Shown: one piece after another, positions 38,046 to 50,400 of the stretch
Layout of the letters: each line of letters starts with the position of its first letter
Numbering within the stretch: position 1 is the stretch's first letter
NCBI GenBank assembly: GCA_019055375.1
Contig: JAHQIW010000807.1
Location: 186,001-250,000, forward strand
Direction of reading: 5' to 3'
Source of the DNA: Parelaphostrongylus tenuis
Taxonomy: Eukaryota; Nematoda; Chromadorea; Rhabditida; Metastrongylidae
DNA: 64,000 bases
Position numbers and translations under genes: made by a program
Notes under the pieces: model-generated
What the model was told of the DNA's origin: nothing
What the model saw: only the letters and a program-made list of their open reading frames with translations
Database searches by the model: none

Positions 38046-39235
38046 CAATTAGTGGCTTTTAATAGTTTATCAATCTATCTAATCAGTAGCATTATCCTGT
38101 CAGACAAGTCCCATTCTAATTTGCTTTCCCCGAAGGGCTGGCGGGTTTAGTGAGATTGGGACAAAATACCGAACATAGTAGTACTAAGAGGGTATTGTAG
38201 GGCACCTCTACCACTGCGCTACACGTACGACATGTAATATATCAAACTTAGGCGGAATATGAGTGAGGCATAACATGAATATTAGCCAGTGGATAGAGTG
38301 CATTACTTTGAACCTTTCTCGGAATACGATAACATAACTCTAGAAACTGAAAGAATGCTTTACTTACTCGTCGTCGTGGTACTCTGATTGAAAGATAAAT
38401 CTTCTTTTTCTTCTTGATCAAAGGAGAACGACGAAATTCTGAGAACGGCAATAGCAATCACTCTAATAGCGAGCGTCATACTTGATTTGATTGAGTGAAA
38501 TACAGCTCTCTCGAGGAGAGTATGTTCATTCAAGATAAACAATTATCATATCTAATTCGATAGTTTCGGATTGTTTGTACAAAATATTCACGTTCACATT
38601 AGTTGATTTGCATGAAACAATAGATTGCAAAAGTGGCACACAACGGGAACAGACTTTGAGAAAGTTTTTCACTAAATGCGAGACTATGTAAATTGAGAAA
38701 CATAAGATTTTTTTCCTCGGACATCTTGCAGCCCTAGTAGGTAGTTTGAGGTAACGGAGATGCCACAGCATGGGCGCTTCGTAGAAAAAAAAATCTTTCT
38801 CATTATTTCCCTCTTCACTATTGGAAGAATGTGGTTTTTAGTTTCATTTATTTGTTCTTTCTTCTAACGAGGCTTGCAGTGAAATAATCATGCGGCGAGC
38901 TACTGATAACTTTTCCTGGGTCAGTTAGAATTTTATTTTTTTATTTGATATGCAAACATTCAATAGCTTGAGCGTGTTCCTTTCATGATAGAATGAACAT
39001 TTTCTCCGTTCGATTTTAGCCTTTCCTTACCTCACATATGTTCCATGATCCCCATCTACACGGTCACATGCATTCGGTGCGCAAATAACTATTATTGTGA
39101 AGTAAAAAAAAGCTACTCCTATACTTCGTAGTTTTAATCAAAGATTCAACTGCGAAAAGTAAGGCAAATATTTTCAAAATGTAACAAGGTTGCATCGAAG
39201 TAATCATTATATAATAGGAGGTATGTTTATACACT

Positions 39236-39515
39236 AGGAGAACCGTGGCCAAGTGGTCGTTATGGTCGTCGCCGCACGGCGCGGAGGCGATCCCCACCCC
39301 ACAACACTCTCCGGTGGTCGGCAACGAATCCTTTACGGGATGTCACAGCCAGGCTATTCTAGAGACTGCAAAGAGGCGTGCTCAACCAGAAGAACAGTAT
39401 TTCAGGACTTTCCAAGAAAAAATGAGAAACGAATTGAGTGCTTGAAGTTTTGAGATCCACAAAGCGAAAAAGAAGAAAAAAGAAACTGTGAGACGGATTA
39501 AATAAAGTTTCTCAA
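39236..39515 (+). repeat. SINE family B
   Basis: Begins AACCGTGGCCAAGTGGTCGT, followed by a C-rich tract, GGGATGTCACAGCCAGGCTA, GAGGCGTGCTCAACC and GAATTGAGTGCTTGAAG; ends in an A-rich tail. Confidence 0.7.
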
Positions 39516-39550
39516 GAAATAATACACTAAGCATTCATATATAATGTACT

Positions 39551-39900
39551 AGTGCAAAAGTAACTGCGGTTTCAGGCCGATATGAAACCTCACTTACTTT
39601 TGTGAAGTCCTCCAAATGGCGAATTAGTGCAGAATGCTCGGCATAAAGTTTTTGCGCAATATCTTGTGTAGTCCTGAGAGGGTCAGCTTTGATGATTGCT
39701 TTTGATTGATTCGCTTTTCAAAATTCCTCATCCACAAGGTCCTCTTCGCCTTTACAAGACCAGTTGAACCACCGTGACGATGTCTGTTCGTTACCAGTTC
39801 TTGGGCCAAATTTGTTGTTGATGTTGCCAGCTGTTTCTGCTGCTTTGCGGCCTAGTCTAGACACGAATATTAGATTCCATTTGATTTGCTCCATGTCTTA
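39551..39900 (-). mobile_element. mariner-type element, N-terminal part
   Basis: The left end reads TAGTGCAAAAGTAACTGCGG, very like the inverted terminus of human Hsmar1/MADE1-type mariners. On the minus strand, allowing one shift, the frame reads AAETAGNINNKFGPRTGNEQ, then SRWFNW and KGEEDLVDEEF, the first helix-turn-helix region of this group. Only about the first 100 residues remain. A related piece lies at 45215-45440. Confidence 0.7.
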
Positions 39901-40179
39901 GCATCCTTTCCACAATCTGAATTAAATATGAAATAAAGAGAAAGTATTAAGTCACTAACAATAAGGCATAAATTGCGAATCGCCCATCAAAATGATGTAT
40001 AACCTGGCCACATTTATCTAGAAACTCATTCCATTACTAAACAGCGAATTCCAGTAATGCATAAGCCACAACTACTTCTGAAAGAACCCATTGAATAAGT
40101 CTTTGCATTTGTGCAGTATATACTGTACTTTTCCATATATATTTATATATATATATATATATATGTACATATACATGTG

Positions 40180-40500
40180 TATATGAGCGCATGTGGCGCA
40201 GTGGTTAGAGGTGCCCTGCGCCGCACAAGAGGTCACTGGTTCGATCTCGCGCTCATGGCTCACCAAGCCATCCATCCCTCCGGGGTAGGTAAATTGGTAC
40301 CAGACAGGTGTCAGACTTGTCTGGAAGGATAAGCAGCACTGACTCGGTTCAGCGGGAGGCCACCGCGAGTCATTGTAAAAGGCCAGATGTGCATTCAATC
40401 ACCTCAAACGAAGTTAAAAATTGAAGTCGAATGCATGGCGCATCACTCAGGGATAGATTAACGCCGAGAGCTTTATCCTTTTATCCTTTATATGTGTATA
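40180..40500 (+). repeat. tRNA-derived SINE, family A
   Basis: Best copy: A box TGGCGCAGTGGTTAGAG and B box GGTTCGATCTC about 40 bp apart as in a tRNA head, then a ~220-bp body ending CTTTATCCTTTTATCC. Preceded by (TA)n and followed by TG/TA repeats. Confidence 0.75.
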
Positions 40501-41536
40501 TATGCATGCATATAAATATATGTATATAGGATGAAAGAATAGGTATTCATTTGTAAGAAGGCGATAAAGAAAACCGACGGGTTTTCGTAATAGGCCTTTT
40601 TGACGTTGTTATAGAAGAAGAACGCTTGTGTTCTACACACGCGTTTTCTGCGCAAGACAGAGCCCTTTGTTTGGACTATTAGTAATCATTTGATAGCGTA
40701 GTATTTGCTGATTCCAAGGCTGTGCTTACTTTCTGAGTAGACCGTTACTCTGCAGTGCAGCAAGGAAAATAAATGAAATTCACACACACGGGCAAGTGGT
40801 CTTTGGTCAATCCACGGATAGCCGGGTGAGACGGCAAGGTGAGTTGACACAGCGATCGATCGATTTTCGAGTACATGAAATTATAGAGAAAATTTCTATT
40901 ATGTCTTCGATTCACAGTTGGAAGAAATTAGGACGTTTTGGCCTCTTGAATCTCATCAAAGTGATTATATAATGATGAGTGATTTATAGGTATTCACGGC
41001 AAATTAGAAATGTTGAAAGTCTTCTATTAGCGAAGTTGTCCCTTTCATCTGGAGTTTTCCTTTCAAAGCGGAGAAATAATTCCTGATTGAATAACAAAGA
41101 CTGCAGTTTCATGAGACCTATCAAAATCGGTTGATCATCGTACCATCCCACCTTGCCGCCACACCCCGCAGCCTGTGAAATGGCCAATGACCACTTGCTC
41201 GCATATGCGAATTGAACTCATTTTCCCTTCCACACTACAGCGAAGCGGGCCTTTCAGAAAATAAGTAAAGCGTTGGATTCAGCAAACATTGCGCTATCGA
41301 ACGATTGCAATTAGTCTAAAAAGAGAGCTGTGTCTTGCGAAAAGTCTATACACGTGTGAAATGTAAATTTATTTCAAACTTCACAGTTTCGTGAAAGGAC
41401 ATTTTCAAAGCGGTCAAGTACTTCTCTAGCCAAAGATTTGAGCTTTCGAATGCCTGCTAATTGCTAATACTCCTATAAGATGTTCCTATTCGGCGAATGA
41501 GATTAATTTTGCTTTTGTCGCCTTCTATAGAGAAAG

Positions 41537-41590
41537 TATATATATATATATATATATATGATATATACGTGTGTATATATTATATGTTAT
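41537..41590. repeat. TA microsatellite
   Basis: (TA)n then mixed TA/TG, with no SINE visible beside it. Confidence 0.75.
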
Positions 41591-42324
41591 GAGCTATATA
41601 CGAGATCCTCTGCACAATAATACGTAGAAGACCATTTATGGTTGCGGTTAGAAGCACTTTGAAAATCTGGCGCATAAAAGCTTTTCCAGAAAATGAACTC
41701 TGTGAAGCATCCACATGAGACAAACTATCGACTGGTTACAGTCACTCATTACGAAAGACTTTGTAAACGAAAATTGACCATTGGAAAGTGTGTTGTTTTT
41801 TATGATCGGGATGACTCTAGTAACGTCGGCTAGAACCTCTTCAGGCTGTGCGATTCAGGAGCGACATGCGATTTCAGTTAAGGTTTTATCTTCTATTTCA
41901 AAATCCCATGTTTTCTCCGCTCAGTTTACATTTTGCAAATTGGAATTTATAAAGAAAAGCGCTAGTTTCTCACGCAGTCACTTTTTGTCAGCATACCAAA
42001 CATTGTAATGAATATTGACAAGATACAGAAAAAGTTCTATTGTAGTGCCAGAGAGAATGAATTTGAGGAAGTCTTTTGAAAGAATCTAAACCCATAGAAA
42101 AACTCGTGTTCTTGTTCATCAAGCGACATATCATTCTTTATTTCAACTATTTATGTAAACTGCGCTCAAAAACAATCACAATCTGATATATTGGTAACTT
42201 TATAACATGTTTTGAACTTTTTATGAGGTCTAACATGGCACTTACACGGTATTAGAGAGCTGGTGTTTTCTTCATGAGTAATGGTGCATCTCCTTGCAAG
42301 GGATTAATTGAATCGACAGGCACC

Positions 42325-42370
42325 GTACTACTGATGAGCTTGCAAGGTCGAAAGAGCAGCTGTTTAGTAC
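42325..42370 (+). ncRNA. Hammerhead-like motif (family 2)
   Basis: GTACTA, CTGATGA, a weak stem II, GAAA, a short stem III region, then TAGTAC. Stem I is six perfect pairs and differs from the 44.6-kb copy (GTGCTA/TAGCAC) by a compensatory G-C to A-U change. Confidence 0.4.
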
Positions 42371-43383
42371 TGTATAATTGTCATACTAGACCTTATAAAA
42401 GTGCTCAAACATGTTATCTTGTTACCAAATTATCAGATTCACTATTTGTCCATTCAGCATTCAGAATGGAACTGTGCAAGGAAGAATATTGTCTGTTGCT
42501 CCACTTCCACTACAATTGGATGTCAACTTTTCCGAAGGTTCACCTTAAGAGTTTCACTGCCACGAAGTCTTTACGCTGCCGGTTATGTAACCAAATTGTC
42601 TTGGCGTGAAAAGAGACTACTTCGACTATTGAATTCACCTTAGTTTGTTGAGCTTAGTAAGTGTTCAAATGAAAGAACTCTTCAACAGTATTACAATTAG
42701 ATCTTTGTTTTGATATTTCCTCATTTCATGTAACATTCAAAAGGTATGCTGAAAAAAAATTAGGAAAGATTGAATATTTGTTCCAGAATGATACTGCACT
42801 CTGTATTCGACTCCAGATCAATAACTTTCAACAATTTGTGATCATTAGTGTGCTTCAGAGGTTGTAACCTGTATGAATTGATAGGACAGAGTTGCTCCAT
42901 CATTTTCCGTATAAAAACATTTTCATTATGCACTTACTACAAGCATTATCTATCGTGACGACTTTTACCATTGGACAGTGGCACTAATTTACTTTTCCCG
43001 CTTATTTTTCATCTGTTACCTCCAGTACCCCTTCATTACTAACCTCTCCAAGAAACTTTGATGTCGGGACGTTTGAGTGACTGTAGCAGTCCATCACTGC
43101 ACGAAAGACATTCTGATCCGCTATCTGCTTCTAATGAATATCCTCTTCCACTTAAAGAAAACTTTATACAATAGGGTCAAAGATGAGCAGATTATTGCGG
43201 AACTGCTTATCGCAGAATGTGTGATAAAAACTATGACTAAATATATATTTTGAATAAAAGGTCTTATCATTTATGCATACGAAGACATAAATCTGCTTAG
43301 TCGGTTGAGGACCAGAGGACCCAGAAGGCGTGTCCAGCCTCACCCCCAACCCCGCCCCACTAATCACGCCTGCCCTTTGATAG

Positions 43384-44010
43384 ATGATCGTGATAGTGGT
43401 TGGGATGATAGTGGTAGTGATGGTAGTGATAGTTATGATAGTGACAGCGATTATAGTGATAGTGGCGCTAGAGATAGTGATGATGGTGGTAATAGTGAAA
43501 GTGGTAATAATAGTGATAAAGACATGATAGTGGTAGTGGTAATGGTGATAGTGACAATGATAGTGATGGTGATATTGATAGTGATGACAGGGATAACGAT
43601 AATGATAGTTATCATTATCATTATCTTCATTACCATTATCGTTAGTATTATAACTATCATCTTTATCACTGCTATCATGACAATGGTAATGATAATGATA
43701 ATGATGATGACAATGATAAATATCATTATCACTTTCACTGTCACTATCATTATTGCTAATATCATTATCGCTATCACTATCATTGCCACTATCACCATAG
43801 TTATCACTATCCTCACTATCACTAACATCACTATCACTATATGACTATCCTCACTATCGCTATGATGACCATCACTATCATCACTGTCATTACCGTCACT
43901 GTCACTATGATCACTATCACTATCACTATCACTTTCACTATCACTATCATCACTATCACTACCATCATTGCCACTATAATCCCATTCGCTATCACGATCA
44001 TCTATCATAG
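43384..44010. repeat. Hairpin-forming (GATAGT)n-type simple repeat
   Basis: The left half is dominated by GATAGTGATAGTGG-type units and the right half by their complement (ACTATCACTATCAC), so the tract can fold back on itself. Open frames of 180 codons on both strands are a product of the repeat. Confidence 0.8.
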
Positions 44011-44597
44011 AACAGACATGAATGGCGGGACGAGGTCAGGGGATGGGACCAGACACCTCTTCTGGGTCTTCTGGTCCTCTACCAGTTAATTGCCTGTGGC
44101 ATACAGAGATGAAAAGGAAATTAATGGTGAACGTGATGACGAAATGGGGAAACAATGAACTCATCTCAGATTCTGGCTTCGCAGATAGTAAAACGGTAAA
44201 GAACAATATAGTTGGGAAAACGAAGAAATTGCTAAGTGCTATAGAAGGTGGTACCGCTCGGAGAGCTAACTTTTGATGAGCAACGAGCAGATGTTCAAGG
44301 TAAGATAATGCTCATGGCAAGAGGCCAATCGGCTTCTCTAAACTATGCACAACCGATGTTTGGGAGTTGGCTGAAGAAGAGGAGAACATTAATGATTAGT
44401 AGAGGAATGCCCAGTAGGAGAATCCCATCGTCGAAGAGAAGGCCATCATCGGTTTGTGCATTCAAATGAGCGCTGTCAGACTGCAGAGTCTAATGCAGTT
44501 CTGTAATACATACCTCTCCTATCGACCGCTTTTTATACACCCACTCAAAATGATGTAATCTAATCAGGATTCAACATGCTTTGAACTGTTAGCTCTA

Positions 44598-44645
44598 GTG
44601 CTATACAAGTAGCTGTTTCCTCCTTTTGGTCTTCATCAGTAGCAC
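44598..44645 (-). ncRNA. Hammerhead-like motif (family 2)
   Basis: Minus strand: GTGCTA, CTGATGA, weak stem II around AAAA, GAAA, stem III CAG/TTG, triplet GTA, then TAGCAC. Core intact and stem I perfect; stem II looks damaged. Confidence 0.5.
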
Positions 44646-44966
44646 TTTCTCTTGGTTCAGCCAACCCTTTGAGGTTGAATAATCTCCTACAAAGGAATCG
44701 ACGCCGAGTAATAAATCACTTCAATTTAGATGATGGAGGTACCTGATATTGTGGTGGCCGGCAGTCGAGCTCAGAGCTGTTGCAATAAATCATACCTCTT
44801 CTATCGACCGTTTTTTTATAGACCTTTTCATTGTAACAGCTACGAAGACCGCCGGTCACCACAATGTTAGGTAACTCCATCATCTGACTTGGGGTAATTT
44901 ATTACTCAGAAACATTTTTTTATAGAGGATTATTTAACCTCAAAGGATCGGCTGAATCGAGGGAGG

Positions 44967-45014
44967 GTGGTACTGATGAGTTCCAATAGGACGAACCAGG
45001 TACCTGTATAGCAC
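44967..45014 (+). ncRNA. Hammerhead-like motif (family 2), core change
   Basis: GTGGTA, CTGATGA, stem II GTTCC/GGAC around AATA, GAAC (last core A changed to C), stem III CAGGTACCTG, triplet GTA, then TAGCAC. Five of six stem I pairs hold. Confidence 0.5.
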
Positions 45015-45214
45015 TAGGCCTAACAGCTCAAAGCCCTTATCAGAGTACTGTAATAGTTATTTGGCGCTTCAAAACGCTCGTTTAGAGTTGTGCATGATGC
45101 CGAGTGATAAGTTTTTCAAAGATCGTGAGTCATGTGCAGATCGCCGACAATCCGAGGTGCGACAGAAATGGACTGACACTAGCATTCGGTGTAGTCATTG
45201 TCTAGGCCCAGATA

Positions 45215-45440
45215 AATTATGTTAGGTTTCGATGATTGTTGTAGATCGATTCTTTTTTGACATCTTTCATCTTCAAGGCTCTTCCCCTTTACAAAATATT
45301 TTGACCCCAGCGGCGCTGTCGTTAGCACACCGTGGATCAAATGCGCTGTTGATGTTACGAGCTGCCTCTGCTACTCTACAACCTAAGTCGATTTAGAATG
45401 AGAAAATCGCTCTAATTGCTTTTTGTTTAACATCTCTCCA
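45215..45440 (-). mobile_element. mariner-type element fragment
   Basis: The minus strand reads EAARNINSAFDPRCAND and KIFCKGEEP, matching the N-terminal helix region of the 39.6-kb mariner fragment. The flanks to about 45480 also match that copy. Strongly decayed. Confidence 0.6.
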
Positions 45441-45859
45441 TAGTCTACAATAAAAACGAAACAAAGATCGCTGAAATTGGTGAGATTAGCGCTCTTGAAT
45501 ATTTATCGAATGCCTGAGAGAAAAGCAGTGTCCAGAGAAAAATACTAAAAGCGCGGTAAGAGATTTATTTTCAAAGAGCAAACACAGTGTTAAAATTTCA
45601 AAGATTTAAGCTATTGACTGGTTATTGAATGGTGATGGCTTGATGACAACGTTGCGAAGTCCATCTGCATACCAATGCATGGTTGCGGGCCGCATGTGAA
45701 ATGCAGTCTTAAGCTCAGTGTTGCATCGCAATAAAAGTCCTTTTAAAAAACCAAAAGCACTGTTGAATTCGCCGAAATTTAGGCCGGAATAATTACTGGA
45801 TTTTCCAAGGACAGTTTTTGCTTAGCAAAAAATGCTTGAGTGTGGAATAAAATCTGAAT

Positions 45860-45980
45860 TCTAAGAGAATTGAGTGGTGATCAGTGGGGAATCAACCTCG
45901 CGTTTCATCCATACCAGGGGCGCGTGCTACTATCATTACATCACCGAAGCACACTCGTACCACCCTTTACTGTACAACAT
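45860..45980 (-). repeat. tRNA-like repeat, family C
   Basis: Reverse strand: GATGTAATGATAGTAGCACG, then ATGGATGAAACGCGAGGTTG; same GAGAATTGAGTGGTGA edge as at 21.55 kb. Confidence 0.5.
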
Positions 45981-46449
45981 CTCTGTGTTAGCTTTCAAAT
46001 TTCCTAGTATTTTTACTGCATTTTGCTCAGTGTTATGGAGTTTCGTACGTACCTATGATAATTGAGTGGTGCGAAAAATGCAGTGAAAATACTAGAAATT
46101 TTGAAAATCTGAATCGTATTGTTGCAGAACAGCATAAAAGCCATTCAAAAGTAAAATATTTCGCTCATATTCTAGAGATTCAAGCTATCAAATGACTACT
46201 AAAAGTTTGATGAAAACCAAACACAAGCTAAATTCGAGAGAGCAATCCGCACCGAAGATGAAAAGTATTATTCTCTTTGCTGTCGCGGCAGGATAAAAAG
46301 GTCTTCCCAAAGATCAGGTACAGTATTAAAGTAGCCATTTTCAAACTTTGAAAGTTTACTAAAGCTATGACGAGAACGTTCTGTCCAACCACTACAACAA
46401 GCCACAGTATCAGCTCTACCATCAAGATGCACTATCATTCTGCCCATAT

Positions 46450-48360
46450 ACAAATGAATTTACAAAATCATTCTGATTGGCATGTTGCCTCAACATAGTC
46501 TGATGAAAGATTTTTGAATCAAGAGTTAAGTTAAATTCTTTACTATACCGATGGTTCAAAGTCAGGTATCCGTTATATAGACACATAATTTCAAAACGTA
46601 GCAGCTTGCCGGTTGTTCCCATAATTAATTGAATTTTATAGCATGAAAAAAGGAATTGGCCCGACGATCTATGAACTCAAGAATCGTGGTGATTTCCTAG
46701 CTGTCACCGTGATACTTCAAATAAAAGATTTGAAGAGTTATACCATAGCATGGATTATTACGCGTTTTGTGAGAATGTATTGTGCTGATATTGCACGCAT
46801 CTATGAATTCCGGATACAGAAACCAAACGTCTAAACGCTATTTGTTCACGTATATGTACACTTATTTGCCAGCTGTCCGACCCTCCGGTATTTTGTATCA
46901 TGACTATTTAACTGCATAGCATAAAATACTTTGAAGTTACAACATCTTCATAAGATTTTTTGAAGTGACGGGCATTTCGTGAAGTGGCATCACGTATCCA
47001 TAGCAACAAGAACAGCATAGACCATGTTTACCTCAATCTCGCCTATTTATCGCTTTCATTTTCATTTCAGAAAAAATCTATTTGATAATTTTTCAAGCAT
47101 TTTCACATATTATTTTCATTAGAGAAAAAAACTATCGCAGCATGCCCAGTATTCACTGAATAATAGTCAAATTCAGTGATGATCTGATCTTGAAGAATAT
47201 TTGAATTGCTTACATAGGTAAGTCAATAACATGGAAGTCGCCCACTAAACTATTTATTTGAGTGTTCGCGCAGTCGTATCAGAACTACTCTCTTTCTTGT
47301 TCACTATTTTTCGTCACTATTTTTCTCATACTTTTTTGAATGGAAAATTTTGTCGTTACACTTATGTTTTGAAAGATATCACAACATGACCGTAGGCTAA
47401 TAAGCGCCTCAAGTCCAGATTTTTTCCTTTTTATTAGTTTCAAATTTTATTTCCTTCTTTTAATGAAATAATTTTCTTCCATAACTATTCCTGCTCAACG
47501 TGCGCAGCCTTTTCCATGTGTCCCCGTTCTAAATTAGTCGGTCATCGTTCCCCAATATCCAGTTTGGTTTTTCTGTTCGCCTAGTACAAAAGAATGAATT
47601 AAATCTGCTGCCGTTTAACAATATCCATTTTCTATCTTTTGATCGGTAAGTGCACAGGAATTGACCTAAATCAGCTGCCTAAATGCATTCCCTGACATTG
47701 CACAAAGTTTAGACTGATATTGAGATTGGACGAAACCATACTAGCACTATTAGTATAATAAAAACCACGACTATAATCTTCAACATTATCACTGTGGGAA
47801 GGAAGCAAGTGGTGGAGTAGCTAGTGGCGCACGTTATCAGGAGAAGAGGTGATAGTTTTACTCGTCCCCAAACCTCTGGCATTCAGAGTCTTTTTTTGTT
47901 AAGAAGATCCAATGTTGTTAATAAAATTGTTTATTGAGTAAAATAGAATGAGAGCAACAAAAGTAGTACGACCAGCGTTTTGACGAGCTTAGTCAGAGCC
48001 CGTGGAGGTAAAATTGATCGGAAAACTACTCAGTGGAATACTCCCACAGTCCAGTTAGGAAGGAACTGTAAATCAACTTTAGTAAAGCAAATCATTTGAA
48101 GCGCTCACCGTTTAGTTGAATTATAAGTGTTTCAATCATGTTATACAATTATAATGAAGCCAAGCCGCTCCGAAATTTGCATAAGTAAGAATCCCTGACT
48201 CACATAGTGAAAGTTAGGCTGAGATAGAGCGGGAGGTCACACCTAATTACGAGGAACTCCTCTTTGCGGTTCATTTTCGGATTATTAGTAATTATCCAAG
48301 AACGAGTAAGCTATATAAAGATTTCACGGCCAAAATATCGCCATTCTACAACAATATTTC
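46450..48360. other. Gene-poor stretch
   Basis: No gene or element supported. A 63-codon frame at 46643-46834, preceded by TTTTATAG, has no family likeness. Confidence 0.35.
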
Positions 48361-48367
48361 GATTCTT

Positions 48368-48850
48368 ATATGAAAATCAAAAAAACTTATCTTGATTAGC
48401 TGACGTGACGTTGGTAAATTAGTCGTAGAAGTTCGGCCGATGTTTCGGCGACCCGCCTTCCTCAGAACCTGGGCGTATGTAGTATTAGTCTATTTGAATG
48501 ATTTGGAGGAACTTATTTATATGCTGCCCAGGTCAGGTCTTTTAACCTTCCAAAATCTAAAGACTCTTAGAAACAATTAAACTGAAGCTTTTTCGATGAT
48601 CGTTTAATTCCTTTCTTAGCACAGAAATCTATAAGAATGGAAATCTAACAATATTTTTTAGATTTTGAAAGGTTAAAAAACCTGACCGAGGCAGCATATA
48701 AATAAGATCCTTCAAATCATTCAAATAGACTGATACTACATAAGTCCAGTATCTGAAGAAGGCGGGTCGCCGAAACGTCAGCCGAACTTCTCGACTAATT
48801 TACCAACCTCGCTTCAGCTAATCAAGATAACTTTTCTCGATTTTCATATG
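48368..48850. repeat. Foldback element with ~198-bp arms
   Basis: Arms 48368-48565 and 48653-48850 are near-perfect inverted copies around an ~87-bp centre, running from ATATGAAAATC to CCAAAATCTAAA. Each arm carries GGCGGGTCGCCGAAAC, preceded by CTGAAGA (right arm) or CTGAGGA (left arm, minus strand). Confidence 0.8.
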
Positions 48851-48914
48851 ACAACTAATTATGCCGAGGTTTATAGAAAGTCGAACTTATGAATATTCCG
48901 ATTGACGCAAGAAG

Positions 48915-49780
48915 AACGGTTCGATAAGGCGATAGAATTTCGCCAAAATTATCCACTGCCACCCTCCAAAATATTATGCGAACTCTAGAATGGGGCGATA
49001 TGGGAGTGAAAATCGACGGTCAACAATTAAACCATCTTCGCTTTGCTGACGATCTCGTCCTCATAACACCAAACATCAGCCAAGGGGAACGAATATTGAC
49101 CGATTTCGATAACGCCTGTGGAAAGATTCATCTTCAACTAAATATAACGAAAACGATGCTCATGAGGAACGGATGGGTTCTGAACGCCCCATCTACGCTC
49201 AACGAAACGAACATTTCTGAATGCTCTAGTTATGCCTATATAGGTCCTGTAATTGTAATCAGTATGATGAGCGACCTAGCTCCAGAGTTGAGCAGGAGGA
49301 AACGAGCGGCTTAGGGAACGTTTGAGAGCATCGAAGATGTAGTGAAAAGGACAAAGAACATCCGACTCCGTGCCCACCTTTTGACTCGACAGTTATCCCT
49401 GCCCTAACGTATGCAGCAGAAACCTGGTCGCTATGCAAGCAGAATGAAAGATCACTTGGCGTCCATTGAACGTGCAGTCGAAAGGTCGATGCTAAGAATA
49501 TCCCGTTTTCCGCAAATGAGAGAAAGGATCCGAACTTCCGACCTATGTCAACGATCGAAGATCGGATACGCCATTCTACACGACAGGATATCGAAAATAA
49601 GGTGGGCTGAACGCGTGATGATGAGCTTCAAAGACAACCAATGGACGAGAGCCGTTACCTACTAGATTCCTCGGTATATCAAGCGCTTTACAATAAGACC
49701 ATCGACCTGATGGATCGATTTCTTCATGAAAAGACCAGAAGAATGATATGATTTCTAGAACGAGGAGTACCCACTGGGCT
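48915..49780 (+). mobile_element. RTE-type non-LTR retrotransposon, 5'-truncated
   Basis: The frame at 48976-49314 contains HLRFADDLVLITPNISQ, with the FADD catalytic motif of reverse transcriptase, then KIHLQLNITKTMLM and LNETNISECSSYAYIG. After a stop the frame continues in pieces with LRAHLFDSTVIPALTYAAET, VERSMLRISRFPQMRER, RSKIGYAILHDRISKIRWAE and NQWTRAVT, the C-terminal region of RTE/BovB-like proteins abundant in strongylid genomes. Endonuclease and palm start are missing, consistent with 5' truncation. Confidence 0.85.
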
Positions 49781-50189
49781 ACTCTCGCACGCGATAGGGA
49801 AAAATGGAAGTGTTGCTGGTACCCGCTCTGGTCACTCGGCGATCAACAGGACGACAGGTGATACAAATGATTCAAGAACGCCTTAGATCGATTATCTAAA
49901 ATAGCACGAGACTCGACTTGACCAGTGTTCAGTGACATTCATGAATAGAATGAATTTTTCTAGCAGTTGAGACAATACTTGAGGTGTTCATAGAAACTTT
50001 GAGACGATCAAATGGAGTTATTTTTCTTAAATTGCTTCTAGCGATGATACGATGTTACAATGCAGAGTGATGTGCAATACTTTTTGGGTTAGGCAAGGCT
50101 CGAATATTACCCTATCCGGGGGAGCGTCCTCGAATCGTTGCACTATCAACTCCTGACTTGGTACCACTCTTTTTGATCATCTAATACTC

Positions 50190-50400
50190 ATGATCTATCA
50201 GCGTGACTGGGTTCAGTGCCGATATCGACTATCCACTTCAGACCGTTGACGGTTGGTTGTTGAGATATAGATGCGTTATAGTGTAGAAAGAGTGGTGTCA
50301 AAGCAGGAGTTGATAGCCCAACTGTTAGGGCACGCCACCCTGGATATGGTGAGATGCGGGTTCGAGTCCCGTCTGACGGAAAGAGTGCGGAACGATTGAT
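50190..50400 (+). repeat. tRNA-like element, family D, single arm
   Basis: GTTCAGTGCCGATATCGACT, GACGGTTGGTTGTTGA, AACTGTTAGGGCACGC (A-box region) and GCGGGTTCGAGTCCCGTC (B box), in the same order as the right arm at 1.3-1.5 kb. The acceptor ends do not pair, so not a tRNA gene. Confidence 0.65.

Larger units (their letters stand above)
44573..45045. repeat. Two inverted copies of a hammerhead-bearing repeat (family 2)
   Basis: Left copy about 44573-44790 is minus-oriented, right copy about 44810-45045 plus-oriented. Both carry GCCGGTCACCACAATGT-like, CTCCATCATCTGACTT-like and TTTGAGG/CCTCAAA blocks plus a hammerhead motif followed by AACAGCTCAAAG-type sequence. The same block recurs at 61645-61850. 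Confidence 0.65.

Noticed and set aside
40072..40398. 108-codon minus-strand frame, and similar ones at 8048-8443 and 58985-59332
   Set aside because: They resemble each other only because all lie in SINE family A copies.
43305..44089. Long open frames on both strands (180-185 codons) rich in Ser/Asp or Ile/Thr
   Set aside because: They are translations of the GATAGT/ATCACT simple repeat, present in several frames.
47700..47765. Hammerhead-like CTGAT..GGACGAAAC
   Set aside because: CTGATAT breaks the core, the spacing is wrong and no stem I can be formed.
50295..50385. tRNA gene candidate, and those at 1440-1510 and 63541-63615
   Set aside because: B boxes are good, but acceptor stems do not pair and the sequences belong to a repeat family with additional body sequence.
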